DNA from: Congzhengia sp045576635
Lineage (GTDB): Bacteria; Bacillota; Clostridia; UBA1381; UBA9506
Length of the DNA: 29,078 nucleotides
Assembly (NCBI GenBank): GCA_045576635.1
Contig: JAZNGT010000041.1
Span: 1-29,078 of the forward strand
Reading direction: 5' to 3'
Position 1 is the stretch's first letter, and each line of letters opens with the position of its first letter. Below are positions 1-7,151 of this stretch, one piece after another. A program made the position numbers and the translations under genes. The notes beneath the pieces are model-generated. The model was given only the letters and a program-made list of their open reading frames with translations, was not told where the DNA came from and made no database searches.

Positions 1-172
1 CATCGTAAAATACATTGCAAAGACGCATCATCACTTCTGATACCTTGCCCTCTTTTGAAACGGAAGCGATGCGTTCCTGATATTCTGTTACAGCAGTTTC
101 ATACTTTTCCACAAAAGCAACATCTGTGGGGTCAAACTCAACTTCAAAATTTCCAAATTTGTATAAACTCAT
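1..172 (-). CDS. Phage tail protein, DUF6673-like (partial, 3' end outside window)
   Basis: The first 57 residues are visible, starting MSLYKFGNFEVEFD and continuing into an acidic, helical stretch; the frame stays open to the window edge. The start is the ATG at 172 (minus strand), preceded by an AAAGAGG-like Shine-Dalgarno. It lies 28 bp downstream of the Gp15-like gene, the slot between Gp15 and tape measure. The N-terminus, with a short strand motif and then a D-x-T-D-V-x-F-x-E-K-Y helix, resembles small clostridial phage proteins grouped as DUF6673, thought to act in tail assembly. That assignment is from memory and moderate. No equivalent gene is present in the right-hand phage. Confidence 0.5.
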   Translation of the reverse strand, partial: MSLYKFGNFEVEFDPTDVAFVEKYETAVTEYQERIASVSKEGKVSEVMMRLCNVFYD

Positions 173-200
173 TTTTATATACCTCTTTCTTTATATTCTG

Positions 201-797
201 TTAAAACATAACTGACAGCGCACTTATCATATCAGCTTCCTGTTCTTCCTCGCATCGAGGGTCGGGCAAGCGATATATGCGTTTCAATCTGCGATAATGC
301 GCTTTTTGCTCTTTGTCTTTTATTTTTGATAAATCAACACTTCGTATTTCCATCACTTTGCAGATTTTATTTTCATCAGTAAGACCCTCGAAAAGTGCAC
401 GAAACAGCCACCAATGCAAATCGTCTTTTGTAAGGTCGATGCCGTATTGTGCCATAAATGCCGCATAAATCAGCGATGCATCATAAGTGAAGCTGTATGT
501 TTGTTTTCCTCGTGCGGAGTTTTGCTGCTCGTTTTTGGGGTTTTCCCCGATTTCTTTTATTGGCGCATCCTTATGAGCATAAAACCCGATAGCAGCATGC
601 ACCGCACCTGTAATATCAGCAGGTATTTTTCCGTCATAGCATATATCTAATGCAGAAAAAAGCCGTTCTTCTATGGGTTTATCGCTCCAAAAAAGTGCTT
701 CATCAAACCTTATCCACGTACGAAAATCAGTATTGACAGGAATTTTCTCTCCGCCTACCTCTAAAAATTCAGGCATGGTGTCTAAAATGATATTCAC
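201..797 (-). CDS. Phage Gp15-like tail protein
   Basis: About 198 residues from a GTG start at 797 with GGAG 10 nt upstream; the frame stays open further upstream, but no ribosome-binding site supports an earlier start. The protein shares many short blocks with the Gp15-like protein at 23243-23809: TDFRTW near the N-terminus, D-A-x-x-I-Y-A-A, Q-Y-G-(I/V)-D-L-T, H-W-x-L-F, R-S-V-(D/N)-L-S-x-I-K-D and a C-terminal Y-R-L-P-D. This is the Bacteriophage Gp15 family described from Listeria phage A118, encoded between the tail tube and tape measure and thought to assist tail assembly. No membrane segment or catalytic motif is seen. Confidence 0.8.
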   Translation of the reverse strand: MNIILDTMPEFLEVGGEKIPVNTDFRTWIRFDEALFWSDKPIEERLFSALDICYDGKIPADITGAVHAAIGFYAHKDAPIKEIGENPKNEQQNSARGKQTYSFTYDASLIYAAFMAQYGIDLTKDDLHWWLFRALFEGLTDENKICKVMEIRSVDLSKIKDKEQKAHYRRLKRIYRLPDPRCEEEQEADMISALSVMF

Positions 798-861
798 GCC
801 TATACAACTCCTAAATGATATTATCAAGACGGGTGTTGCCACCCGCCCTGACTTTAATTAA

Positions 862-1350
862 TTACGCCTCAACAAACTCAATTGTCTGCCAGTTGTCGCT
901 TGAAGTTGCTGTACCGCTTACTCTTTCGCCCTTTACTTTTAAAGTGCCGGTATAAGTGTATGCGTCAACACTGCCGCCCTCTGTATCTGCAATCACTGCA
1001 AATTCACGCTTTGCAGCAGCATAGCCGTTTTCTTCATCGCCGTTTGTTAAGTCAACGAAAATGATTTCACGGATGGCTTCCTCCATAACCAATTCTTCAT
1101 TATGAATTTTGATAATATCGTCATGCACAGCGTTGCCTTTGTGCTGGTCAAAGCCGTAAGAGAAAGAGGGTGAGTAACCTACAACATCACTCTGTTCAAA
1201 AGGTTCATCCACATATCGTCTTGTGTACTCAATGGGGTTTTTTGCACCAGACATATCTGTAAAACCTTTCATTCTGTGATATGTAACTGCGCCTGTTTCG
1301 CCCTTTACGCCGTAAAAGGCTAATTTTTCATTTCTTTTTACTGTACTCAT
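862..1350 (-). CDS. Major tail tube protein
   Basis: 162 residues, ATG start with an AAAAGGAG site. It aligns along its length with the right-hand phage protein at 22663-23154: shared blocks RMKGFTD, Y-V-D-E, DVVGY, SYGFDQHKG, VHDDI, DAYTYTGTLK and G-T-A-T-S. Position between tail terminator and Gp15, size and beta-rich character fit a siphovirus tail tube subunit, which polymerises around the tape measure. The N-terminus (V-K-R-N-E-K-L-A-F-Y-G-V-K) also matches the paralogue. Function is inferred from gene order and family resemblance. Confidence 0.8.
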   Translation of the reverse strand: MSTVKRNEKLAFYGVKGETGAVTYHRMKGFTDMSGAKNPIEYTRRYVDEPFEQSDVVGYSPSFSYGFDQHKGNAVHDDIIKIHNEELVMEEAIREIIFVDLTNGDEENGYAAAKREFAVIADTEGGSVDAYTYTGTLKVKGERVSGTATSSDNWQTIEFVEA

Positions 1351-1368
1351 AGTTTTTAACTCCTTTTT

Positions 1369-1779
1369 TTAATCCTGGTAATACACCAATCTCAATTGCA
1401 GTTGATATTTTGCTGTATTACTCATCTTTTCTTCCACCCAGCCTGTTTTTATAACTTCCAAACTGACTGCGTTTTTGTTGCCATCTAAAACAGGCAAAAT
1501 GCCGAGTCTGTTTTGTTCATAAATCCAGTCTGACAGGTGTTCTAACTTTTGGATAGCGGTTGTGTTTTCCGCCGCATCCTGCCCATATTTTTCGCGTAAG
1601 GCAACCGTAAATAAAAACTGTCTTAACGCACCGCCGTCTGTGTAATTTTTAATGACCGGCTCGCAAGACACGTTTTCGACCGCTCCGTTTGCCTCATTTT
1701 CACCGAGATAGTTGACGTTAATATCAATATCTGTAAGAGTCGGGCAAGCGGTCATAAAAGCTTTCATGGTATGAATCAT
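1369..1779 (-). CDS. Tail terminator / minor capsid-type protein
   Basis: 136 residues, ATG at 1779 with AAAGGAG 9 nt upstream; it ends 18 bp before the tube gene start. It matches the 22247-22666 protein in length, position and motifs: N-terminal T-x-C-P, V-N-Y-L-x-E, a central P-V-(I/V)-(K/R)-x-Y-T-D-G-G, a W-(I/L) helix and a C-terminal (Y/I)-x-(L/F)-(Q/E)-(L/F) strand. Such proteins sit before the tail tube in siphophage operons and cap the finished tail, joining it to the head; annotations often call them minor capsid protein. With the head genes gone, it is the first intact structural gene of the remnant. Confidence 0.65.
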   Translation of the reverse strand: MIHTMKAFMTACPTLTDIDINVNYLGENEANGAVENVSCEPVIKNYTDGGALRQFLFTVALREKYGQDAAENTTAIQKLEHLSDWIYEQNRLGILPVLDGNKNAVSLEVIKTGWVEEKMSNTAKYQLQLRLVYYQD

Positions 1780-2188
1780 AGTTGCTTTTCTCCTTTGTTT
1801 GCATTAAAAACGCTGTGCATGTATCAATGCGGACATAAGTTGACCTTAAATTATAGGTTGAGAGTCCTTTCCGCTTGATACGGGGGTCTTGGGCAGTGTA
1901 TGTTTGTGGGAACATGTATCTTTTCATACAGCGTTTTCTTGCATATTGCGTGTAAGTTCTATGCTGCACGGACGTCACATACTTCATAAACCTACACTCT
2001 TCCCCTAAACGGCTACTGAAAGCCCTGTTTAGCTGCTCGGGGAACGGCAGCTATAACGTGTTGTTCTTTTCATCAACATCCTCCTTTTGTATTTTTATCC
2101 GTTACATCTTTCGATGGTTTTCATACAGTTTTTCATAGTACCATTTTAAACCCTTATTTTTTCCCGTGGGTATCATTGTATTTTTTTA
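1780..2188 (-). other. Probable deletion scar between regulator and tail genes
   Basis: No gene is convincingly supported here. On the minus strand an AGGAGG site stands 6 nt before an ATG at 2073, as expected for the first gene of a late operon, but the frame closes after 14 codons. A second frame (ATG at 1987, stop at 1724) is 87 codons long, Tyr/Arg-rich, unrecognised, and overlaps the tail-terminator gene by 56 bp. The intact related phage has six genes in this slot (16618-22230). The likely reading is that a deletion joined the start region of a terminase-type gene to sequence ahead of the tail terminator. Confidence 0.5.
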
Positions 2189-2575
2189 TCAGATATATGA
2201 TAAATTTTTTGCTACGTAATAAATAAAACGGCAACGCCAACGTTTATATGTAGCTTCGCCAGCGTCAATGGGGTAGGGTGTTTTGTACAGCATGTGTCCT
2301 ATAATACCTTTTCTGTATTCTTCTGGGATTTGCAAAAGCGCTTTATCTACAGCATCGCAATCACGGTTTATTGCAGAAAGCCTTATGGCTTTTTCTCCCG
2401 TCGGGTCAGAAATGGTGTTTTTAGAGGGTTGCCCATCCGGTATCGGAAAACTATTGACTATTTCACTTGCCTCTTTTTTCATTCGTTCATAATCTCGCAC
2501 CAAATACAGCATCCTCATATATAAATCGTGAGGCAATTGATATTCGTTATTCTTTTTTGGTTGATAATGCCTCAC
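2189..2575 (-). CDS. Phage late-gene regulator, sigma-region-4-like
   Basis: 128 residues from a GTG start at 2575, with GGGAGGG 5 nt upstream. The protein is basic and helical. The middle (D-x-V-D-K-A-L-x-x-I-P-E-E-Y-R-K-G-I) and the C-terminus (Y-K-R-W-R-C-R-F-I-Y-Y-V-A-K) suggest a DNA-binding HTH of the kind found in ArpU/RinA-like late regulators, which sit just before the terminase in Gram-positive phages. It does not visibly align with the regulator at 16134-16541, so the two phages differ here although their tails match. The neighbouring plus-strand gene at 2814 is divergent. Function is inferred mainly from position. Confidence 0.5.
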   Translation of the reverse strand: MRHYQPKKNNEYQLPHDLYMRMLYLVRDYERMKKEASEIVNSFPIPDGQPSKNTISDPTGEKAIRLSAINRDCDAVDKALLQIPEEYRKGIIGHMLYKTPYPIDAGEATYKRWRCRFIYYVAKNLSYI

Positions 2576-2664
2576 GATGACACCCTCCCTTCGTTTGTTT
2601 TAAAATACAGTACCTCTATTTTACAAATTATAAAATTCCCATAGGTATCAATTTGAATTTTTTG

Positions 2665-2673
2665 TGGTATAAT
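2665..2673 (+). promoter_or_regulatory. Extended -10 promoter for the HTH/membrane gene
   Basis: TG-G-TATAAT is an exact extended -10 element. No good -35 stands 17 bp upstream, which suits an extended -10 promoter. It lies about 140 bp before the ATG at 2814, leaving a long leader that contains the 14-bp direct repeat. Confidence 0.5.
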
Positions 2674-2756
2674 TAAGATGTGCGACATAATTCTTTAAAT
2701 TACGACATTATTGTATGCTTACAAACCTACAGGCGCAATGTTCAATGTTGCGATGG

Positions 2757-2791
2757 ATGGTGTCAATTTTGAGATTTATGGTGTCAATTTT
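2757..2791. repeat. 14-bp direct repeat, 21-bp period
   Basis: ATGGTGTCAATTTT occurs at 2757-2770 and again at 2778-2791, exactly 21 bp or two helical turns apart, just upstream of the Shine-Dalgarno of the gene at 2814. The spacing suits a protein binding the same face of DNA twice, possibly autoregulation by the adjacent HTH protein. It could also be a chance slippage duplication. Confidence 0.5.
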
Positions 2792-2813
2792 AGGAGAGGG
2801 GACAAAAAGTAAA

Positions 2814-3386
2814 ATGAGAGAGTTACAAAGACATAATTTTGAATTTATCAGGACGGAAATACTCCATATATCCGTTGAGGATTTTGCAGATAAAATAGGA
2901 GTTTCCAAAAGCAGTTATCAAAGAATGAAATCAGATAAATATAATACCGCATACTGTTTTTCGCCGATTCAAAAGGCTTGTGAATTGGCAGATATTTCGC
3001 TGGACCTATTCTCAAAACAATTTCTGACAAAGGAACTTTACAAAAAAAGACATAAAAAAACGCGAGCAATTGTCTTATCTAAAAAACAATTACTTGCGTT
3101 TTTTGTATTTGGCGTTATTCTAGCATTTCTATCGTTTGGCGTTGTTGCAAAGGAAAAGATACATAATGATCAGGTTTTTTCTACAAACATTTTACCAGAA
3201 GTAAAGTCATCAGTCGTGTATGAATCAGAAGGCATCTATTATTGGACCGACAAAGAAGGCGGGTCATACCATGCAAACAGAAATTGCCCGATCATAAAAA
3301 GCAGAAGTAACATCGAGTCAGGCACGCCGAACGATGCACAAAAAAAGAAAAAGTACGACCCGTGTGATTTTTGTGTTGTGCAGTAA
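2814..3386 (+). CDS. HTH - transmembrane - Cys/His-motif protein
   Basis: 190 residues from the ATG at 2814, preceded by GGAGAGG 12 nt upstream; the open frame extends upstream to 2715 but without a ribosome-binding site. An N-terminal XRE-like helix-turn-helix lies near residues 20-60 (E-D-F-A-D-K-I-G-V-S-K-S-S-Y-Q-R-M-K). One hydrophobic segment follows at about residues 94-112. The C-terminal part, predicted to be outside the cell, carries Y-H-x-x-x-x-C and, about 35 residues later, P-C-D-F-C. This Y-H-...-C / P-C-x-x-C pattern recurs at the ends of secreted bacterial proteins and is likely a small metal-binding or disulfide-linked unit. It may be a membrane-tethered regulator; no target is identifiable. 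Confidence 0.6.
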   Translation: MRELQRHNFEFIRTEILHISVEDFADKIGVSKSSYQRMKSDKYNTAYCFSPIQKACELADISLDLFSKQFLTKELYKKRHKKTRAIVLSKKQLLAFFVFGVILAFLSFGVVAKEKIHNDQVFSTNILPEVKSSVVYESEGIYYWTDKEGGSYHANRNCPIIKSRSNIESGTPNDAQKKKKYDPCDFCVVQ

Positions 3387-3411
3387 TAGAAGTTTATGAT
3401 ATCCGTACACT

Positions 3412-3606
3412 TTATTGCGAATGGAAAGATTTCAAAGGAGAGCAGTTGCTTGCATAATTCGTTTTTTGGTATTTCGCAAGAATAGCATTGTTCATTCTTT
3501 GGTGCTCTCTTTTTGTGATGTTGCCGTTTTTTAAAAGAACATCATTATAGTAGGTTAATCTGATGAGCCTGGTAGTTCTCGCAATATCACTATCCTTGCT
3601 ACTCAT
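3412..3606 (-). CDS. Small SHOCT-like protein, copy A
   Basis: 64 residues, ATG at 3606 with GGAG 7 nt upstream. The core L-L-K-N-G-N-I-T-K-R-E-H-x-x-M-N-x-A-I-L resembles the SHOCT pattern (short hydrophobic helix, G-x-I-T-x-x-E, then a helix), seen at the ends of bacterial proteins and as small stand-alone proteins near recombinases. The first 6 and central 40 or so residues are nearly identical to copy B (11996-12166); the last 14 diverge. It is divergent from the decayed gene at 3771. A role as partner or regulator of the neighbouring mobile-element gene is inference. Confidence 0.55.
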   Translation of the reverse strand: MSSKDSDIARTTRLIRLTYYNDVLLKNGNITKREHQRMNNAILAKYQKTNYASNCSPLKSFHSQ

Positions 3607-3622
3607 TCTGCCACTCCTTTCT
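3503..3622. repeat. Direct repeat, copy A (partner at 12063-12182)
   Basis: 3503-3564 is identical to 12063-12124 (62 bp), and 3589-3622 is identical to 12149-12182 (34 bp, covering the start codon and ribosome-binding site of both SHOCT-like genes). Only the 24 bp between the two blocks differ strongly. Both copies have the same orientation and lie 8560 bp apart, flanking the transporter, SLH and ATPase genes. Homologous recombination between them would delete that interval. Confidence 0.9.
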
Positions 3623-3667
3623 GTGCAAAATGTTTTACTCCTATATGCATTATACCCTGAATTTTAA

Positions 3668-3741
3668 AAAAGGAAACAAAATCAGGAACTTTTTCAAAAA
3701 AACGTGAGATTTGTTTCCTTTTCAAAATATAAAGGTATAAT
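3668..3741 (+). promoter_or_regulatory. Promoter with 13-bp inverted-repeat operator
   Basis: AAAAGGAAACAAA (3668-3680) and its exact complement TTTGTTTCCTTTT (3710-3722) form a perfect inverted repeat with a 29-bp spacer. The right arm covers TTGTTT (3711-3716), a possible -35, with TATAAT at 3736-3741 (19-bp spacer). This promoter would drive the decayed gene at 3771. One arm, AAAAAGGAAACAAAA, recurs at 12235-12249 before the serine recombinase. A repressor site is the natural reading; its protein is unknown. Confidence 0.5.
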
Positions 3742-3770
3742 GTCTAAAGAACAAAGGAGCGTGAAAATTT

Positions 3771-4446
3771 ATGAGTAAAAATTATAAAAAAACATTACCG
3801 CATCACATCTATGCAGTAATTGAACCGGATGTCAAGGTTGTTTATGTAGGAAAAACAACTATTAAAAATCCGCATTAAAAACGCAGAGACGTCATAAACG
3901 GCAAGATAAGTTTTATTGATGGCGAGTTTTCCGAAAAGTGCAAATTTTTCTTGCTGGAAAGCATACTTATTTCAAAAGCGGATGCTTTTAAGCATATTCT
4001 TGCTTGGTATCGTTTCTTCGAGGATAATGGTTTTGATGTTCTTGTTTCAAAAAAGGCGGCTTATATGCTTGAATTTCCTAAAGAAAAAACAGAAAATACA
4101 TAATTATGAAGAGATGATCAAACAGCAACGCAAAAAGCACAGAGAAGATAAGGAGCGTGCGGTAGAGAAATATAAAGAATTAGTGGAAATTTCAAATAAT
4201 GCTATTAACTTATTTGTCAATTTTTTAGAGGATGTACATAAGGAGGAAATAAAACCACAGAAATTTAAAGAAGCAAAAGAACTGTTTCATTCATATTTGT
4301 ATCCGGAGACATCAGGCCATTGTTTGGCAACACTGGAGGAAATAGTAATAGGGAAGAATCACACATCACAATTGGGAACTGTCACTACAACAAAATTTTT
4401 ATTGTTTAAAACGTCTGTTTCATATGCTTTCAGCCTTATGGCATAA
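3771..4446 (+). pseudogene. GIY-YIG-like nuclease gene, decayed
   Basis: The ATG at 3771 has AAAGGAG 11 nt upstream. The first codons give a basic start, then H-I-Y-A-V-I-E ... V-V-Y-V-G-K-T, the two-strand signature of the GIY-YIG nuclease fold. An in-frame TAA at 3876-3878 stops translation after 35 codons. The same frame then continues sensibly for another 74 codons (F-I-D-G-E-F-S-E-K and further) to a TAA at 4101. A charged helical segment (N-Y-E-E-M-I-K-Q-Q-R-K-K) follows in the +1 frame to 4446, suggesting a further frameshift in the A-rich run near 4085-4092. With one nonsense change and one frameshift, a protein of about 225 residues can be reconstructed. A second reading is two separate small genes. 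Confidence 0.5.
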
Positions 4447-4571
4447 TCAAGGAGATGATAATCAAAAGAAACAAGAGATAAGTTGCTTCCAAATCCATAT
4501 ATATATATATAATAACCAGCTAAACGTTATTAATAAAATGTAAATAAAGAATCAATATTGTCTCTTTGCTA

Positions 4572-4600
4572 TTGAAAATTTAATGTCAGTATTCTAAAAT
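4572..4600 (+). promoter_or_regulatory. Sigma-A promoter of the MFP-ABC-SLH operon
   Basis: TTGAAA (4572-4577) and TAAAAT (4595-4600) are separated by 17 bp, 60 bp before the ATG at 4660. TAAACGTTA occurs at 4521-4529 and 4602-4610, bracketing the promoter. GTTAAA/TTTAAC forms a 6-bp inverted repeat at about 4613-4631. These may be operator sites. The rest of 4447-4659 is AT-rich with a short (AT)n tract and no gene. Confidence 0.5.
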
Positions 4601-4659
4601 TTAAACGTTAAAAGTTAAATTGATGTTTTAACGAAATAAAAAAGCGAAAGGAATACACA

Positions 4660-6396
4660 ATGAGAACAAAACGAATTTTAAAAAATTCAACGTCTGCAAT
4701 GAAAGAATTGTCGAAAAAAGTAATATCTTTCCCTAAGGATTTTAAGGGGTATTCCAAGAAGAAAAAAATATTGGTTATAGTATGCGCCGTTGCTGTGCTT
4801 GCTGTCATTGCTTTTGGAATGTCTGCCGGTAAAACTAAAAATACAATGGGTGCTGTAGGAGTTGAAAGCAAGGCCGAAAGACGTGACATAACGTCTACGA
4901 TTACAGGTTCTTCGGTAGTAAAACCAAAGGACCAATACTCTATTACTGCTCTTGTTTCAGGTGATATTATTTCGGCAAATTTTGAGCAGGGCGATATTGT
5001 AAACGAAGGCGATATTTTATATCAGATTGATTCTTCCGATGCACAAAACTCAATAGAAAATGCCGACATTTCATATCAGCGTTCACAAATGGATTATAAT
5101 AAAGCGCAGAAAAATTACAACGATTTAACGGTAAAAGCTCCTTTTTCGGGAACGGTGAGGAACATTTATGTAAAAACAGGAGATTCCGTATCTGCAGGAA
5201 CAAAAATTGCAGAGATATATGACGATTCTGCTCTTACTCTCACAATTCCTTTCAATGATACAGATGCGCAATACATTCTGCCGGGCGATAGCGCCACTGT
5301 GAGAATTTCTTCAAATGGCGAATTTTTAAACGGAACTGTAATCGGAGTTGCTTCTTCCGGATATGCTACCAGAGGGAATATGATAGTACGTACTGTTAAA
5401 ATAGAGGTTCAAAATCCGGGGGCTTTGACAAATTCGGAAATGGCAACAGCAGAAGTTGGAAATGTTTCCGGCATTGACAAGGGAACTTTTGAATATGCCG
5501 CATCTAAAACAATCGTAGCAGAAGCGTCCGGAGAAATTGACAATATTTATGTTTTAGAAGGTACGAGAATTGCATCAGGTACTGCTATTGCTCATATTGA
5601 TTCTGAAACTGTGTCTGACAATCTCAAATCATCGTCTTTATCTTTGCGTTCATCAGCTTTATCGCGTGAAAACGCAATGGATAAACTCGATGACTACACA
5701 ATTACGGCACCTATATCAGGTACTGTTGTTACAAAAAATATAAAAGCAGGAGATAAACTCGACAACACAAATATGTCTACCGAAATGGCAGTAATTTATG
5801 ATATGTCAAGTTTAGAATGTGAACTTTCCGTTGATGAATTGGATATCAAAAACGTCGAGGTCGGCCAGAGTGTTATAATCACATCCGATGCAGTTGACGG
5901 GAAAGTATATCACGGCGAGGTGCAAAGTGTATCTATAAACGGAACAACATCAAACGGCGTTACTACATATCCTGTTACAATCGTGATTACCGATTTTGAT
6001 GAGGATTTGCTTCCGGGAATGAATATAGATGTTGAAATTACAACCTCACAGGCAAAAGATGTTCTGACAATACCGCTCACTGCCGTAAATCGGGGCAATC
6101 TTGTTTATATCAAGGGCGAAAAAACAGAAGATACTGACAAAGCGCCCGAAGGATTTAAATCTGTCAGGGTCGAAACAGGTGTTTATAACAACGAATACAT
6201 AGAAATTAAATCAGGTTTAAAAGAGGGAGACATAGTCTATACACCACAAATACAATCATCCCGTGTGGGTTCTGCGATGGAAGAGATGATGGGCGGTATG
6301 AGAGACATGCATGGTAGTGGAGTTATGCCAGGCGGCGGTATGACAGGTGGTAATAGAATGCCAAGCGGTGACGGAATGCCCGGCGGCATGCGCTAA
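4660..6396 (+). CDS. Membrane fusion protein (HlyD/MacA-type) of an ABC efflux system
   Basis: 578 residues, ATG preceded by AAAGGA. A basic N-terminus leads into one membrane anchor at about residues 37-54. Two lipoyl/barrel-sandwich units follow (about 95-195 and 284-380), each with the F-S-G-T-V or I-S-G-T-V hairpin and a D-x-S/Y-D turn, and each split by a short helical insert. Beta-barrel and membrane-proximal domains follow to about 540. The last 35-40 residues are Gly/Met-rich and probably flexible. In diderms MacA links MacB to TolC; in monoderms the homologue (as in YknX) cooperates with an ABC pair to export peptides or toxins. The gene is 11 bp before its ATPase. A duplicated lipoyl unit is longer than in classical MacA. 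Confidence 0.85.
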   Translation: MRTKRILKNSTSAMKELSKKVISFPKDFKGYSKKKKILVIVCAVAVLAVIAFGMSAGKTKNTMGAVGVESKAERRDITSTITGSSVVKPKDQYSITALVSGDIISANFEQGDIVNEGDILYQIDSSDAQNSIENADISYQRSQMDYNKAQKNYNDLTVKAPFSGTVRNIYVKTGDSVSAGTKIAEIYDDSALTLTIPFNDTDAQYILPGDSATVRISSNGEFLNGTVIGVASSGYATRGNMIVRTVKIEVQNPGALTNSEMATAEVGNVSGIDKGTFEYAASKTIVAEASGEIDNIYVLEGTRIASGTAIAHIDSETVSDNLKSSSLSLRSSALSRENAMDKLDDYTITAPISGTVVTKNIKAGDKLDNTNMSTEMAVIYDMSSLECELSVDELDIKNVEVGQSVIITSDAVDGKVYHGEVQSVSINGTTSNGVTTYPVTIVITDFDEDLLPGMNIDVEITTSQAKDVLTIPLTAVNRGNLVYIKGEKTEDTDKAPEGFKSVRVETGVYNNEYIEIKSGLKEGDIVYTPQIQSSRVGSAMEEMMGGMRDMHGSGVMPGGGMTGGNRMPSGDGMPGGMR

Positions 6397-6407
6397 GGGA
6401 GAGAATT

Positions 6408-7151
6408 ATGAATCAAAAACCTTTGGTAGAATTTCAGAATATATATAAAATTTATAAAATGGGAGACACCGAAGTGCGTGCATTGGACGGCGTTTCCTTT
6501 TCGGTCTTTGAAGGAGAGTTTGTTGCTATTATCGGTCAGTCAGGCAGCGGTAAGTCTACCTGTATGAATATAATCGGTTGCCTTGATGTCCCAACAGAAG
6601 GAACTTACCTTTTGAACGGAGAAGACGTGAGTAAATTAACCGATGATGAACAATCTGAAATCCGAAACAAAACACTGGGGTTTATTTTTCAGCAATATAA
6701 TCTCCTTCCCAAATTAAATATTTTAGAAAATGTGAAACTTCCGCTTATGTACAAAGGTCTGAAAGAATCTGAACAAACAGAGCGTGCGATGGAGGCATTA
6801 AAGCGCGTCGGTATAGACGATAAATATCATCATAAACCTTCGCAATTATCAGGCGGTCAGCAGCAGCGTGCATCCATAGCGAGAGCCTTGGCGGGTTCAC
6901 CTTCGGTAATTTTAGCAGATGAACCCACGGGCGCACTGGACTCTAAAACAAGCACCGAGGTAATAGATTTTTTAATAAAATTAAATTCGCTTGGAAATAC
7001 CATAATTCTTATTACGCATGACAACTTTATTGCGGCAAAAGCCAAACGTGTAATACGCATACACGACGGAAAAATAATATATGACGGTATCCCCTCCGAA
7101 GATTCCATCATACGCTCCACAGTGCTCATGCAGAAGGAGGGAGCTATATGA
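6408..7151 (+). CDS. ABC transporter ATP-binding protein, MacB/LolD/YknY type
   Basis: 247 residues, ATG with GGGAGAG upstream. All nucleotide-binding motifs are present: Walker A GQSGSGKST (43-51), Q-loop Q-Q-Y-N-L-L near 95, signature LSGGQQQR (147-154), Walker B VILADEPTGALD (167-178) and H-loop His 204. This is the usual subfamily for mechanotransmission ABC exporters paired with FtsX/MacB permeases. The stop overlaps the permease start by 4 bp (ATGA), implying translational coupling. It should supply ATP hydrolysis on the cytoplasmic face. The substrate is not predictable from sequence. Confidence 0.93.
   Translation: MNQKPLVEFQNIYKIYKMGDTEVRALDGVSFSVFEGEFVAIIGQSGSGKSTCMNIIGCLDVPTEGTYLLNGEDVSKLTDDEQSEIRNKTLGFIFQQYNLLPKLNILENVKLPLMYKGLKESEQTERAMEALKRVGIDDKYHHKPSQLSGGQQQRASIARALAGSPSVILADEPTGALDSKTSTEVIDFLIKLNSLGNTIILITHDNFIAAKAKRVIRIHDGKIIYDGIPSEDSIIRSTVLMQKEGAI

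Larger units (their letters stand above)
1..2575 (-). mobile_element. Remnant siphovirus prophage (left end outside window)
   Basis: Five minus-strand genes read right to left: a late-gene regulator, tail terminator, tail tube, Gp15-like protein and a partial tail protein. The order matches the tail module of Listeria A118-like and clostridial siphophages. In the related intact module on the plus strand at 16134-23809, terminase, portal, scaffold, capsid and two connector genes separate regulator from tail terminator. Here only about 410 bp separate them, so the packaging and head block appears deleted. The tail genes keep intact frames and good ribosome-binding sites, so decay is by deletion rather than point mutation. 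Whether more of the phage survives to the left cannot be seen. Confidence 0.75.

Noticed and set aside
1724..1987. 87-codon minus-strand frame upstream of the tail terminator
   Set aside because: It overlaps the well-supported tail-terminator gene by 56 bp, has only a poorly spaced ribosome-binding site, and its Tyr/Arg-rich product matches nothing I know; treated as part of the deletion scar.
4497..4512. Short (AT)n tract considered as an origin or recombination site
   Set aside because: Too short, with no DnaA-box cluster or recombination motif nearby; ordinary AT-rich intergenic DNA.
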